Assembly (NCBI GenBank): GCA_905221605.1 | Contig: CAJNDS010002280.1 | Span: 1 to 64,000 of the forward strand | Origin: Symbiodinium natans | Taxonomy: Eukaryota > Sar > Dinophyceae > Suessiales > Symbiodiniaceae | DNA length: 64,000 nucleotides | Reading direction: 5' to 3' | Shown here: in pieces, positions 31,285 to 43,776 of the stretch | Position numbering within the stretch: the first letter of the stretch is position 1 | Layout of the letters: every line of letters begins with the position of its first letter | Position numbers and translations under genes: made by a program | The notes under the pieces: model-generated | What the model saw: the letters and a program-made list of their open reading frames with translations, nothing else | Database searches by the model: none | What the model was told of the DNA's origin: nothing

Positions 31285-31930
31285 GACAAGTCCTTAGCTC
31301 TCCCTAAGCAACGCCTCTCGTTTTGTTCGGCGTCTCTTTGGAGCCTCCAGGCACGGAGGCAAACAGGGCCATAAACCTTAAACTCTGAACTCCTTACCCA
31401 TTGATGAACTGTTAGATTACTGTTTTGAAAGATCTTCTTCAATGCTGTGCAGTTTAGGGTTCGGGCTCAGGCATAGAGAGCGAACAGGTTTCAGACATGT
31501 CGCTGGCGCGTCTTTGCATGCAAGGCTCAGTGAAGATGGAGATCCCACCCGCAAGACCATCACCACCAAACCTCAACTCTGAACCCTGCGCACTGAACCT
31601 CAAACCATCCAAATCCCGAAGCCTCAGATTCAGCTCGGAAGCAACGCAGTGATTTGGGGATTTTGGTCCTTGTGGAACCCAGTGGAGGATCGCATTTTGT
31701 CCTAAATCCGCGGAAACTAAGCACCCTACCTAAGACCTAGGATGCCGTGTAGGCCTTCAAGCCTTGAGCTTTCTAAGGCGCGACCCCAACTTGACTCGCA
31801 CCACCAGGCCCCCTCTTGGCTCCGGGCGTTTCGCACTGGAGGTTGTCGAGAGCTTGCATCTTCATCCTACAAACTCGGAGTGGTCAGAATCGGCTCTTGG
31901 GGTTCAACTCATTCGGGGGGTGAGTTTCTA

Positions 31931-33060
31931 TTTCTCTATGTGCTTCTATGGGTACATGTCACCCGGCAACCCAGGAAATTAGCAATATGACCGAAACGAG
32001 TAGCACGACTCAACATGTGTTTATCCGGGGCAGATGTCTAGGGTCTGGCGACAAGGTTTGCTTCTGTTTTCAATTCCAGGTCGCTATACCGGCATCGGTA
32101 ACACTGCCCATGCTTTTCGGAAAGTGCAAGCAGACCTTCATGTGCAGTTCTCATTTTCCTGCAGAAGAAGGAATTCGCAACACGGCCCAAACGAGCACGA
32201 TTCTAGTTGGAATGTTCTGGTGTTAGGTGTTATCCTCTTGTTTTTGATTCTAAGTCATGTGTATGCCAATTCATTAACATTTTTATGGCAAGAGCTGTTG
32301 AATTCATTGCTACTTCAACATTCAGCGAAATGTACGTACAATGCTACTGGCCGTGTACATAAGGTGCTCATGTGGTTGCAGATTCAACCATCTGGGATTG
32401 CTCTGACTGCCCACTGATTCGAGCTCTCACCTTCTGTGACAGCTGGCATTCGTCGTGGATTGTTTGCTTCTGTTTCTGACTTAGTCCCTTGAGGAAGTTT
32501 GTGGGAGAGCTTCAAAGCTTTTTCTCTTTGAGCCTTGTTTTGGTCATTCGTGACATAACATTATTCACGACATTCCCTGGGTGCGCATCATGTACTCGCA
32601 AAGATGGGACTCTCTTGCTTAAAAAAAGAAAGGAAGAATGTATGGGAACTACTAGCATTTCTCGTCATCAATTGCATCAAAGTCCTACAACTTCTCATGT
32701 GACTAGCCGGATAAGAGAAGTGGGGCTCGCCTATTTCAATCTTCTTTCTGTGCAGAGTTAGACAGTGTATCTCACTGACGAAGGGTTCAGAGAATGAAGA
32801 ACTTGCTCAGATCTTGTTTAGAAAGTTGGGGTATGTCTCTGCGATGAAGAGGAAGAAGAAAGGACATTTAGGACTTCTGCTTCTGGTAAGAAGTGTCACA
32901 AGTTAAGAAAAGCCGTCTGCTGACATGTTATGTCTCACGAAGAACAGCAAGAGTCAATTGGCTTTCTACCAGGAAAGCATAAGCTCCATCAAGGGTTCTC
33001 CCGCCGATAAAGTAGCAAACGGCGACCAATAAAACAATTTCCCGGGAAGCGTGGCATTTA
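31931..33060. other. Low-copy block without telomere-like repeat
   Basis: Unlike its neighbours, this 1.1 kb contains almost no CCCTAAA/TTTAGGG-like sequence and is more AT-rich and purine-rich. A plus-strand open frame (32034-32417, 127 codons) has a hydrophobic stretch (WNVLVLGVILLFLILSHVYA) that could span a membrane, but it has no family signature and may be chance. No gene is called. Confidence 0.4.
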
Positions 33061-35868
33061 ATCACTCACATGAAGGGTCTCAGTGTTTGGGTTTGCAACT
33101 TTCCCTGAAACCAGAGAGCTGAGCTCTTAACTTCTCCACGGCACCGAAACCCAACCTCCAAAATCCCTAGTTTCTAAGCCCCCAGGATCCCCAAAGACCC
33201 CAAAGCCCCTAAGCCCGGGCCTGTCTTCCGGCCCCTCGGCCATGCTTTGCACAACTTGCCGTGCGGCCTCTGCGAGCTCAGAGGCCGTTTCGTGTTTTAC
33301 TCCAAAGCTCCCACACATGTCCCGAACAGAGAGACACCTAGCCTCTACTATACACACCTGTTCTGGAGGAATCATGCTTTTCAAGCATGGTTTTCGGCTT
33401 GCTTTTCAGAATTTAGGTGGCCCAAAATCGACCTCGAATCCGTCAGTCTTTCGCAAGCTCTCGTGCAGCGTAGCCAGTGCTCCCAGTGCTTCATCGAAGC
33501 CTCGGGGGGTCTCCAAGGCTCGGCCGGGGAGGATGTAGGGGTTTTTGAGGGTTTTTCGGGTTTAGGGCTTTGGGTTTCGGCTTTGAGGGTTCGTCTGCAC
33601 TATTGAGGGTTTTGGGTTTGAGTGGGCGGGGACCTCGTCACATCCTAGAGCCCTACAGTGAAACCTGTTCACCCTCACCTGCAACAACCTCGAGCCTCTA
33701 AGCCCTAAGCAACAACCCCAAAGCTTTCAAACATCTCGGGTGGCTTCCTGCGTTCCTCGTTGAGGGTTGAGAGCTTACCTCAACGTTCATGGGTGCCTGC
33801 AAGCAAACTAGGTCGTCAGTAGGCTTGGGTTCTAAGGTAGCCTAGTCAAGAACTCCATCTAGAACCCCATCATGAAAACGGGTAACCCTCAACCCCTCAA
33901 TTCCTAAACCCTGCAATCCTAAACCTAAAAGCCTTTGAAATCCCAAACTCTTCAAACCTGCAGCCCCCCAGGTTGTCAAAACCTGGAAAGGATGATTTTG
34001 GGTTTATGGCGAGAACGAGGCCCAGCCAAACTGCTGAGGCAACCTGTGGCGAGGCGGAGGGCCTACAGTATCCTTTTCGGCTTGAAAACAAGATCTTGGG
34101 CCGTACCTGAACCCCTGCCTAAACCCAAAACCCTGCATCGGAAGCATCTCTTGTCCAAGGTTCGGGCCGGCGTCTGCAACAGCACGGTGGAATGCCTTGA
34201 GGGCCTCAGGGAAGGGAAGAGCCATTGACAGTAGGGTTCAGCACCTAGGAATTTGGGCTTTGAAACCTCGAACAACAAAATCCAGAGCCCGAAAGCTGTT
34301 TCACACACCTACACCTACACACCTACTGCTTCGAGAGTCTGGGATGCGCTAAGGTTTCAGGGCCGGTCCTCGGCCCAAAGGCCCGAAAAGCAAACCGACG
34401 CTCTAATCCCGAAGCCCAAATTGTAAGGGCTCATGGGGGAGGGTGGATAGCAGGGGAGCTTGGGCCGAAATCCTAAGGCCTGGGGGTTAGGGCTTGGGAT
34501 CTGGGGTTGAGGGTCCTGAAAGCCTGGAGCTCTTAAAGCTTAGGAGCCGGAAGCCAAAAGCCAAAAACCATGGAGCCGTGGATGCTAAACAGCCGCTAAA
34601 CCCGAGACCCTAACCCCTAAACTCATGCAGCCTTGGGGCTAGGCCCCTTTCGTTGCGCAACGCATGCACGTTGCAGAGGCTGACAAGATGCAGCCTGCAT
34701 AGGGCTTCGGGTTGAAGAGCTTGTTTCGGGACGAGGGCACTTAGGTCGTGCCTCCGATAGCTCAACAGCGTAGGAGTCTTGGCCAGCTCGGCTTTGAGTT
34801 TAGGATTGCAGATGCGCCTAGATCGCATTGCAGAGTTTCTCCTGATGCTTGTTCAGAAAAAACAATCTCAACAACCTAGCTGAGCTGCCTAGCTTAGCTG
34901 CCTCGATAGCTTGTTTTATGAATTCGCCCGACCTCAGACCCTAGAGCACTATGCTGGGATTTGCCTGGCTTAGCTGGGGCACACGCACACTCAGCTTATG
35001 TTGGCAGCACATGGGAGGAGGGAGGGAGGGAAGGAAGGAGGGAGATTTGTTTCTACTAACCCTAAAACATCTCCACGCCTCAAGCACGTTTCAATGCCGG
35101 TCCGGCCTGAGGTGCTCAGCTGCACGAGGCTCTCCCGCTTCTGTGAGGATGTCTAGTGCCTCAAGGATTCGAGGTTTGGGGTTTCGGATGGTTTAGGGTT
35201 CAGGGTTTTGAGGGGTTAAGGGATCTATGTTCCAGGTTGAGGGTTCGCCAAACCCTTAACCAAGCCCTTCGATGTCCTATGGCTTGGGGCAGCTCTTAAG
35301 GGTTTAGGGTGTATTCATGCGCATGGGGGCTTTGAGCCTTTGAGCCTTAGGGCTCTAATGCCTCAGGTTTCACTCTGCCATGGAATGGAATATCAATGCT
35401 GATTGATGGTCTTGGTGTTCGCTGCTGGGCCTTCGATATTAAGCACGCGCCTGTCAAGATTGACATGCCCATTGCACGCGGTATCCACTGACGGAAAGCT
35501 CTCCAGGCCACCACGCATGAACTGCGAGTCCAGTGCAACCAATAAGACATCTCTACGACTCGATGACACCCGGAAGTGTTCTGGACAAAACAGCACTGAC
35601 AAAGCGACAGACCCGCCGGTGAAGACCCCCGCCTGACCCAACTCCTTGCACTGGATCGCCGCCTCCACGTACAGCGTCCTGGGCCCGAAAAAACCAGCAA
35701 CGAGCCCAAACCTTTAAAACCACATGAGAAACCCTGTGCATAGTGGGCTTAGCATCAGCTCTCGTGCTCTTTAGGTACTTTCACGCCTGGACCCTAAATC
35801 CTGAATTCCTCAACCCGAAGGCTTGCACACCTAAGCCAGTCGAGGCAGAGATTTAGGGTGCAGGTTGG

Positions 35869-35945
35869 GATGTTCCCCCTTATACCACTAATCCTGAATG
35901 GGGATATTCCCCATTCAGGAATGTTAGTATAAGGGGGGAACATCG
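35869..35945. mobile_element. 77-bp foldback element (GATGTTCCCCCTTATA family)
   Basis: GATGTTCCCCCTTATA at the left is mirrored by TATAAGGGGGGAACATC at the right. The inner CCTGAATGGGGATATTCCCC region completes an almost perfect hairpin. A second member with the same termini lies at 54608-54700. Confidence 0.85.
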
Positions 35946-36957
35946 CAAGGCGCAGGGTTTACAGGTCAGCGGCTGCAAAAGGACCCCAATCTCCCAAAAC
36001 GCCATGGGCCGCAAACCTCGGCAACGACCTCATCAGTACTCCAAGCCCGCAGAGACTAGACTCGAAGTCATGACTCGAAGCCCACGCACAAAAAGCTGAA
36101 CTCGCATTCTAGGTGCCGGGTCCTACTAGGGCACTTGCTGAACCCAAAATCTGAAGCTCCAACCAACTTCAATTTTAAAACCCTAGCCCTGGTATTCAGG
36201 GCTTGGGGATTCATTGAGGCATCAAGGTTCGTCCAGGACTCTTCTCCACTCCGTTCGCCTTCCCCTCGTCCTCGTTTCAAAGCACCTGAAAGTTGATCCT
36301 GAACCTCAAATTCGGATGGTAGAACCTTACCCGAAGGCTGTCATGAGTAATTAGGGTTCAGGGTTGCTCAGTTCCCGGCGCAAATAGCAGTCTGGACCGC
36401 TCGTCCTGGGCCCAATCATCTTTGCTCAGGGTTTAGCCGGGCTTTGGGTTTAGGGTTTACAGTTTGCGGCTGGATGTCACCTCAAGTGGAATGAGAAGCT
36501 TCAGGGCTTCTTGATGCAGGCGGACAAAACCCAGGTCCCAACACCCTGAGGCAACCCTACACCCACAGTGTGGCTGGTGGATTCACAGCTGAAGGGGGTC
36601 TGCTGCTTTGTGTCCAGAAGATGCCTGTGCCTCTACCCCTCCCACTAAAATGCGGTATCCTTAGGATTAAGACCCACCAAGTCATCAGGTGTAAGAAGGG
36701 TGTGCTCTAAGGCCTCCTGTAGAACTCTCTTTGGGCACAGGGGCGTGCATGCCCAACAACCTCCTCTACAAGGATTGGGTGATCAAGTATTCAAAGGCTC
36801 AGGGTGAATGCGGTTGAGTGGCATGGGAACAATTTGAGACAGGCTGCCTGTTCGTTCAGCACACAATGTGGTTTCTGTGGACACTGATCCTGGTCCTTAA
36901 GGTGTTGGGTCCTTGGGCTGTAGTTGCCGAGTTGCTGGGTGCCTGCCTACAGGTTTC

Positions 36958-37053
36958 TATACTCCCCTTAGAACCTTAATGAATATATTATTTTTAATAT
37001 CCTCTTGGGTTTTGTGTAAACAAAATGAAAAATAATTCCCAAGGGGGATATAG
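36958..37053. mobile_element. 96-bp foldback element
   Basis: Left CTATACTCCCCTTAG pairs with right CAAGGGGGATATAG. Inside are a second inverted pair (TCTTGGG with CCCAAGG) and a TTTTGT-GTAA-ACAAAA hairpin. MITE-like and AT-rich. Confidence 0.6.
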
Positions 37054-37664
37054 GTTTGGCTCTCTTGGCTCATGGTCTCGGTGAAGAAGATTCAAGGAGC
37101 CCTGCCATGTACGGCGGTGTCCTGCATCTCTGCCACTCGATGACGGCCGCGGCTTATCACCTAAGATTCGCAGCACTTTACTTCTGACAATTTACTCCGA
37201 GGGTTGAGGGCCTGTAGATTACGGCTTTGGGGGCCAGGGATCGAGGGTGGAGTGTTCAGGTTTAGGATTCGGGATGATTCGGGGCTGGGGGTCTGGCAAA
37301 ACTTAGGGCTCAATGTCGACTCTCTCTCTCATCCAAACCCAGGCAACAGAAACCTGGGATGGTGCCCTTCAGTGAACGTAGACGTTTTTGAAGGTACAGG
37401 TGTGACGTCGCCCTGAGTTCTCGAGACTGCTACCAGATCCTGAGTCCGACGCATTAAAGCATTGCTTCCACTGGAGGTCCTGGCACCGACCCCAAGCAGT
37501 TCAGGGTTGAGAGCATAGGCACTGTGATCGCGGTGCCTGCAAAGCTAGAAGCCTGGCTACGGCTTTCCTGAGCTGCATTGTGCATGCGAATCCTGGTGTC
37601 AGCATGTTTTCCAAAACAAAGCAGCTACAGACCCCTTCGACCTCCGGGGATCTTAGGTTTTCCG

Positions 37665-37713
37665 AAACCCTAAACCCTAAACCCTAAACTCTAAACCCTA
37701 AACCCTTAAACCC
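37665..37713 (-). repeat. CCCTAAA array
   Basis: Six to seven CCCTAAA units with one CTCTAAA and one CCCTTAAA variant. Confidence 0.93.
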
Positions 37714-38233
37714 TGAGAGCCTCTGCATAGGAGTTCGCCAGTTCGAAGACCAGCTGCAGGTTGCTGGGATCTCGGTTGAGCTTCTCCTTCTTTTCTCTTT
37801 GTAGGGTTGAGGGCCTCCTTTGTTGCAAAAACTCACGGCTTCAACCTGCAAACTCAGGAAAAACAAGAACCCTCCTCTTGTAGAACGGGATGCATAATGG
37901 GATGTATAAGTGAAGCTGGCTTCTGAAAGAGGGCAGGATGTTGTTGGAAGGATATTGGCTCGTAGGATTTCTGGGATTTTGGGATTGTCGGTTTAGAGTC
38001 GAGGAGTTTCACATCCTTTCTGGTTGTGGGTGCATGTGGGTGCTTGAACTCGGCATCTGCGTGGCCTCGCGGCTTCTAGGGGAAGCTTGCTGGGCTCCGG
38101 CAAGAAGCTTCTCATGGCTTAGGGATTCGGGAGCAGCTTGAAGGTTTACGATTTGCTTCGGTGGGAAAGTCGGATCTGGGAGGACGGGCTGAGGTTTAGC
38201 ACCGAACCACGTGACTCCCTCGGGTCCACTTAC

Positions 38234-38444
38234 CACCAGCAGCCGCGTGCCACACAAGTGCTGGCAGAGCTCGAAGGCATCACCAGTGACATTTTGCTCC
38301 CTGGAACTGTGGCAACAGCAGTCTCGTTGGTTCGCCAGGCAGATTTGCGGACTACAGAGGGCGTCGAACACGAAGCAGCGCTCAGGCGCCAAGGACCGTG
38401 CCGGGAGAAAGTGGCACATCTGCACCAACCCTCGTGCCGCTAGA
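38234..38444 (-). CDS. Candidate exon with canonical splice sites (tentative)
   Basis: On the minus strand a 211-nt island is open for 70 codons between CCCATTTGCAG and a consensus GTAAGT donor. Third positions are G/C-rich. The peptide is Cys-rich (for example CLANQRDCCCHSS, FELCQHLCGTRLLV). The plus strand is open for about the same length with a Glu/Ala-rich reading, so strand is not proven. I prefer minus because of the perfect donor. No family is recognised and I cannot link it to other exons. Confidence 0.28.
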
Positions 38445-39799
38445 CTGCAAATGGGCATATCAAGGGCTTAGCCTTTAGAGTTGCCAGTGCTTAGAAGGCC
38501 CCAGAAGTCGCAAGTTTACGGTTTTAAGGGTTTCGGGATCCTTTGCTTAGACTGATGGGGGCTTTCAGGGATTGTGCTGGGGGCCACTGTGGGCCCTCAA
38601 AAGCCCGGAATTCCCTGGCCTACAGGCTGTGGGGTGAGGGCCTCGGACCGTGGGTGGGCCTAAAAGCAGGGTTTAGGGCATAGGGCTTTTTTGCATGCTG
38701 AACCCTAAATAAAGTTTTAAGCTTCTTCCGAGCAGTCTCCTTGGCCTCCTTCGTGCTGTTGGAGAAGCCTCGGTCCTGATGTCAGGTACACTCGGCTTTA
38801 GGGCGTTCAGGCTTTTCCAAGGGTCAAGTTATTAAAAGCCAAGCGTGTGATAAGACTGCAAACACCATGCACAGCCTCAACCCCCCGCAGGTCCATGGAC
38901 CCAGCAAAGCATCCTGACAACCTTACGGCCCCCACCCTAGAAAAGCCCTAAAATGCTTAAGGCTTGAAGCTCTGAAGCCACAAAGCTCTGCACTCTAGAA
39001 GCCCTTGAGCCGCAAATGCCTAACATGACGAGCGCCTTCCACAACGGCGCGTTGCGAAGGCTGGCGCGCGGAAGAAGTGCCTTGAGGGCCTCGAGGGGTT
39101 CCAGGTTCAGGGTTGGGGCTTACGCTTGCGGAGTTTGTTTTTTTGGGTTTGTCCTTTGAGGTTCAGGCCTGTCTCCCGTTAAGCACATTCAGTTTTTGCA
39201 GGGTTTTGTTTACAGGGTTGGGCATGAAAGGGCTTGGAGTTCAGGATCGTACGATTTGGAATTGCAAAGCGTTGTGATATGCTGTGGCCGCGTGCTATGA
39301 ACCTTCTGCAAGTGGGTGTAAGAGGAAGGCCTTGTTCAGCCCCTATAAGGATTAGATTTGCAGTTCAGGGACTTGGGGTCATAAACTCCGGACGGTTCGG
39401 AAGTCACCATGGGCCACGATTTTGTACGCAGAAGTTTGTGGCAGCTGTGGTTGCCTTGTCATCAGCCAGCCAGCCTGTCGATAATTCGGATACACCTTAT
39501 TCCTTAAGATTCTTAAGACTCCTGATGCGAGGTACAAGGGGCTGCAGCTTTGCAATGTTGCAACCCAGATACCTTCACGTGACGCGTCGCGCCATGTCGC
39601 AGTCAAACCTTTTCAGCGCATTTTTGCGACACTCCGAAGTCCAAAGCACCTTGTCGGCCCCAAGACTCTCCAAGCGCCTTCCTAAGCAATGTAATGTACC
39701 GCCTAGGACCCTGAATCCATCTGAATCCCCAAAGCCTCAAGCCCAAACCTCCAACCCCGACAAAACGAAAGAAGCTAAGGGTCTCAGGCTTCAGGTATA

Positions 39800-39837
39800 A
39801 CCCTAAACCCTAAACCCTAAACCTTAAACCCTAACCC
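39800..39837 (-). repeat. CCCTAAA array
   Basis: Five CCCTAAA units with a CCTTAAA variant. Confidence 0.9.
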
Positions 39838-40400
39838 ATACTGGCATCCCCGACCTCGACATCCGCGCAGCGCGCGGACGCGCAGCCCAGCTCGGCGTCG
39901 CCCTCGCCTGGGCCCTGGCGACCTTGGAATTGTGAGCGGGAGTTCAGGGTGACAGGGATGTTTGCTGCTGGGCTACTCTGTCACAGGGCTCTATTTGGGC
40001 TTAGGGTTGTCAGGCTGCAGGTTCTGAGCTTGAAGTCTGAAGAGGTCGGCTTGTGTGAGTTTCGGGTGCGTACTACAGGGTTTAAGTGGTTGGGGGCTAG
40101 GGTTGTAGGGATTAAGAGTTTGAGGGCTTCAGGACTTTAGGGATTAATAGACTCCCACTTGCGTGCCCCTGGCCACTTTTGTGGCTGAAATGGGTGCCCT
40201 CCCTAGTGGAAGGCGACCGTGCATCACCATCATCCAGTAGTTTGGGCTGGGCCACAGGCCCCGCAGGCCCCACAGGCCCCCCCCCCCCAACCCCCTAACC
40301 CCCCGCCCCACCTTCCCCCCACCTCCCCCACCGAGAGTGCCGTGCTTGCGGTCTCCACATGCTCAGGGGGCGGCGCTGGGCCTCGCGTAGCGTTAAAATT

Positions 40401-40493
40401 ACTACTAATAATATTCCCCTATGGTCCCTATGTAGCTATACTATCTCATACAATACTAGCCCCCGAAACCTTATGCTAGTCACTAAGGTCCCC
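40401..40493. mobile_element. Short CCCCTATA-type MITE-like element, copy C
   Basis: TATTCCCCTATGGTCCCTATG at the left and CTAGTCACTAAGGTCCCC at the right align in order with the copies at 18511, 26366 and 43701, with a diverged centre. Confidence 0.55.
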
Positions 40494-41247
40494 ATATTAC
40501 CTGCTCGCAGCCGAACTCTGGGTCGCCGGCGCATGGGCTCGTGCTTGCCCGGCGAAGGGAAAGCATCCACACACGCAAGCAGTCGGAGAAGGCTCGACGC
40601 CTAACCCTGAAGCTGAGGCTTAAGGCATCCTAAGGCCTCAGGCTCTTAACTCGACGAAGCATGTAGCTTCTAGGGGCCTGTGTAATCTGTGTAATCCTGC
40701 GTATGTAAGCAGGGTTGTAGTGTTAGAATAACATCTCGAAAGCTGATTTAGCGTAGTTCCTTGTGCTCTGAACCCTAAAGTAGACGGGCAATGGAATTAA
40801 CTTAGCTCTGTTCTGGCTGCGAATGTGCTGCGTTCAGGAATGGTACTACACCGTCTATGACTCACGGGCAATTTTGAGACCTTACTTTCTCGCGTTTGGG
40901 GTCTTTGCAGGTCTGGGGTATGAGGTTAGTTTAGGAAATTTGAGTTGCGCCTGCCGCAAGGGCGAGACGTCTTTGTCGGGTTCTTTTGGGCTCTTTTGAG
41001 GTTTGCACGGGGATTGCTCTCAGAACCTGAACCGGGCAGAAGTGGCAGTAGTGCTTCGGTCTGCTGGCGCCAAGCCCTCAAACCTGAAACCTCGTCTCCC
41101 TCAACTCCCCGAAACTCTGTGCTGCTCTGCACCCATAACCCTTCACGCTAAACCCTGAACCCTAAACGCAGCGTTTAAGGGCACCTGAGCCGGAGCCTTC
41201 TGGAACCCACGGGCTGGTGTAGGGTTTATCGGGTTTGCGATTTCCTG

Positions 41248-41309
41248 TTAGGGTTTAGGGTTTACGGTTTAGGGTTTAGGGGGGGGGGAGGGGAGGGGAG
41301 GGGGGTTGG
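41248..41309 (+). repeat. TTTAGGG array running into a G-rich tract
   Basis: About five TTTAGGG/TTTACGG units merge into (GGGGA)n-like G-rich sequence, which could form G-quadruplexes on the plus strand. Confidence 0.9.
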
Positions 41310-43700
41310 TCCGTGGCACAGAGAAGCCCCACTCTTTTCGAGCACACGTGCCAAGGCAAGAGCCGGCTCAGTGGCCCTCAGGAGTTTCATGCTCTTGGGC
41401 TTAGCCCGGAACATCTGGGAGCCATGGGTCCTAAAACCAGCAGACTTTAAGCCCCAACTCCCCAAAACCCAGAACCTCTAGACATCTCTACTCCCTAACA
41501 GTCAATACTCCCCTGACCCTTGACTATGCTCTGATGGCCAGGGTTGATCTTAAGTATAGGCACCCTGCTGAGGTCATCTAACCCCTCAGATCCTACGCTT
41601 CGTCCACGCTCTGCCGCTCCGCTCACCCGGACCCGCACAGCTTTCACAAGTCCAGGCTCACCGAGTCTCTCTCCTCTGCCGGGTTTAGGGTTTAGGGCTT
41701 GGGATCAGGGTTGTAATTTGGAGTCTCGCGTTTGGGGTTTGGGGGTTCCGGGCAGTTGTAAACCCTTTGAGGCGGCTGAGGTCTATGTTTAGGGTTGCGA
41801 GTGGACGAACTGGGTCTGGAGAAGGAAGCGGTTACATGGCAGAAGAACACAATGTGTCCTCACAGATCTGCAGGCCCTTCAATGTCTGGGCTGCAAGCCC
41901 TTACGACTCAAATGTTTCGACTCTTCACTGATTTCTGGCTGGCCGAGAAAGAGGCCTCAATACCTTAAGCCTCAGTCGTCAAACCTTACACCTTACAGCC
42001 GCGCACGCCAGACACAACAGGAGCGGTCTACTTTAGCGCCCCATCAGAAAGCCAGACCTTCAAGAAACCCCTGCCGAGGCTTCAGACGCTGTCCTCCGCA
42101 GGCGTGGCTTTGTTCAGTGGCTCCACAGCAGCGCCACCCCTGAATGAAGCGATCATTAGGATACAATAGGGTGGGGATTGGGGATTCCGGACTTAGGCCC
42201 TGCGGCGGCCCAAACCCTAAGCCCTAAACTCTGTAGTCCGAAACCTAGGAGCCCGAGATGGGCTGAGACCCTCTTGAAGGTTCGTGGGCATGTACGTATT
42301 GAGGCAAACGTCACAAAACAAGAGACAGGAAACTACTCTGATAGCCTTTATGCGGGCACTCATACAAAAACAAACCGATTCACATGCCCTTGAGCCTTCA
42401 AACTTTTAATTTCCATCGTTGCTTCCTGAGGATGTGCAGCCGGTTCAGGCCGCTGAAAAAGGCCCTAAACCCGAAGCCCCGAACCCTACAAGCCTTCTAG
42501 GGTTCTAGGGTTGAGGACCCAGGATGTTAAGGCTTTAGGCTTGGGGCATCTTCCGGCTGCATCTAGGGCCGGTGGCAACTGGCGCCTTTAACATCCCCAA
42601 CCCGAAGCCCGAACCTCAATTGTGGTGTAAGGTTCTAAGGCTATCGTGTGAAGAGCTCCGCCAATCGGCAGCTTTTGGTTCTAGGCTCTGGCATGGCTGA
42701 AAGCTTCGCGAAAAACCCTGAATGTACACAGCCCCTCCCGGAAATCTCAACCCTGAACCGCCCAAAGTCTAGGATAAGAGTTTAGAGCCTCTCGATGTGT
42801 AGCTGGCACAAGCACGGTGCTTACGGTTTAGGATTCATTCAGCTCAGCCACTTTTTGTCATACCTGGCAGGGCAAGCTGCCAGGAGCTTGCTTGGGATTG
42901 TGGGCGTTTACGTTTCTGGGTACAAGAAGTGGTGGCTGGCCAGGACTCTGCGTTGAGGACCTAAAGCTTAGTTGGGGCCTAGTGTTTTGGGGCATTTGGG
43001 TTTCGCAAGGCTGCAGGTTTAGAATCTGCGAAAGTTGTGATCCAAGGTGGACTGTGGCAAACTTGAGGGTGGGGACGATTCTTTCTTTCGCAAGCTTCGT
43101 TTACCCATTTTACGCCCTCTCTACGCCCGGCATGCCACATGCGATAGCCGCAAAGGCAAAAAATCCTCAAAACCCTGAAGTCCCTTTTTAGCCCTCACCC
43201 TCACCCTAAGCTAAACCCTATGTATCACCCGATACCCTCCATAGCTCAACATCCTCTGACTGACCCCGAGCCCTAGACCCTAAGCCCGAAACCCTTGAAC
43301 TTCGGGTTAGTCGGCCATAGGATCATAGGATCACAGGGGGCAGGGAGTAGGAAGGACACCGAAGTCCGTGCTTACCCCTCCGTCCCGCAAACCTTCTGAA
43401 TGCCTCAGCCTTTCAACAGGTTCAGGGTTTGTAGCGTTGAGGGGTTAGGGGTTGTAGGCTTTCTTTCTTCTCGGCTGACAGATTCAAAGCCCGCAAAACC
43501 CTCACCCTAAGACCTTGCAGCCCCCTACATCTGAAAGCTCGGAGCCCCTCTGAGCCACAGCAGACAGGTGGCTCAACAAGAAGGGCGCAAACGCGATCCA
43601 CGTCGCTGAGCTCCAGCCCGTGGTGGGCCCCAATGAGGAAGCCTTCCTGCGGGCGAAAGAGATCGGATGCAGGATTCATCTAGGGGTCAGAATGCTTCCT

Positions 43701-43776
43701 AATAGTACTCCCTCATAGCCCCTTTGTAATTGTACCATAACATTTTCCCAATCCCTATTCCGATTATTAGGGCCCC
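43701..43776. mobile_element. Short CCCCTATA-type MITE-like element, copy D
   Basis: TAGTACTCCCTCATAGCCCC at the left and CCCTATTCCGATTATTAGGG then CCCC at the right follow the same skeleton as the copies at 18511 and 26366. Confidence 0.55.

Larger units (their letters stand above)
28729..31930. other. Telomere-like spacer
   Basis: No gene is supported. CCCTAAA units occur at 29229-29245 and 29357-29380, and a longer array with CCCCTAAAA variants at 31221-31284. A foldback element is annotated at 29487-29590. Open frames on both strands near 30125-30590 have no recognisable domain. Confidence 0.5.
33061..37664. other. Telomere-like spacer
   Basis: No gene is supported. Mostly decayed repeat with unique islands; a purine-rich GGGAGG/GGAAGG tract lies at 35012-35046. 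Two foldback elements are annotated at 35869 and 36958. Open frames on both strands near 33240-33600, 34000-34300 and 35390-35740 are short and overlapping. Confidence 0.5.

Noticed and set aside
39234-39800. 188-codon plus-strand open frame
   Set aside because: A length like this is expected about once by chance in the window; no domain and a repeat-like C-terminus.
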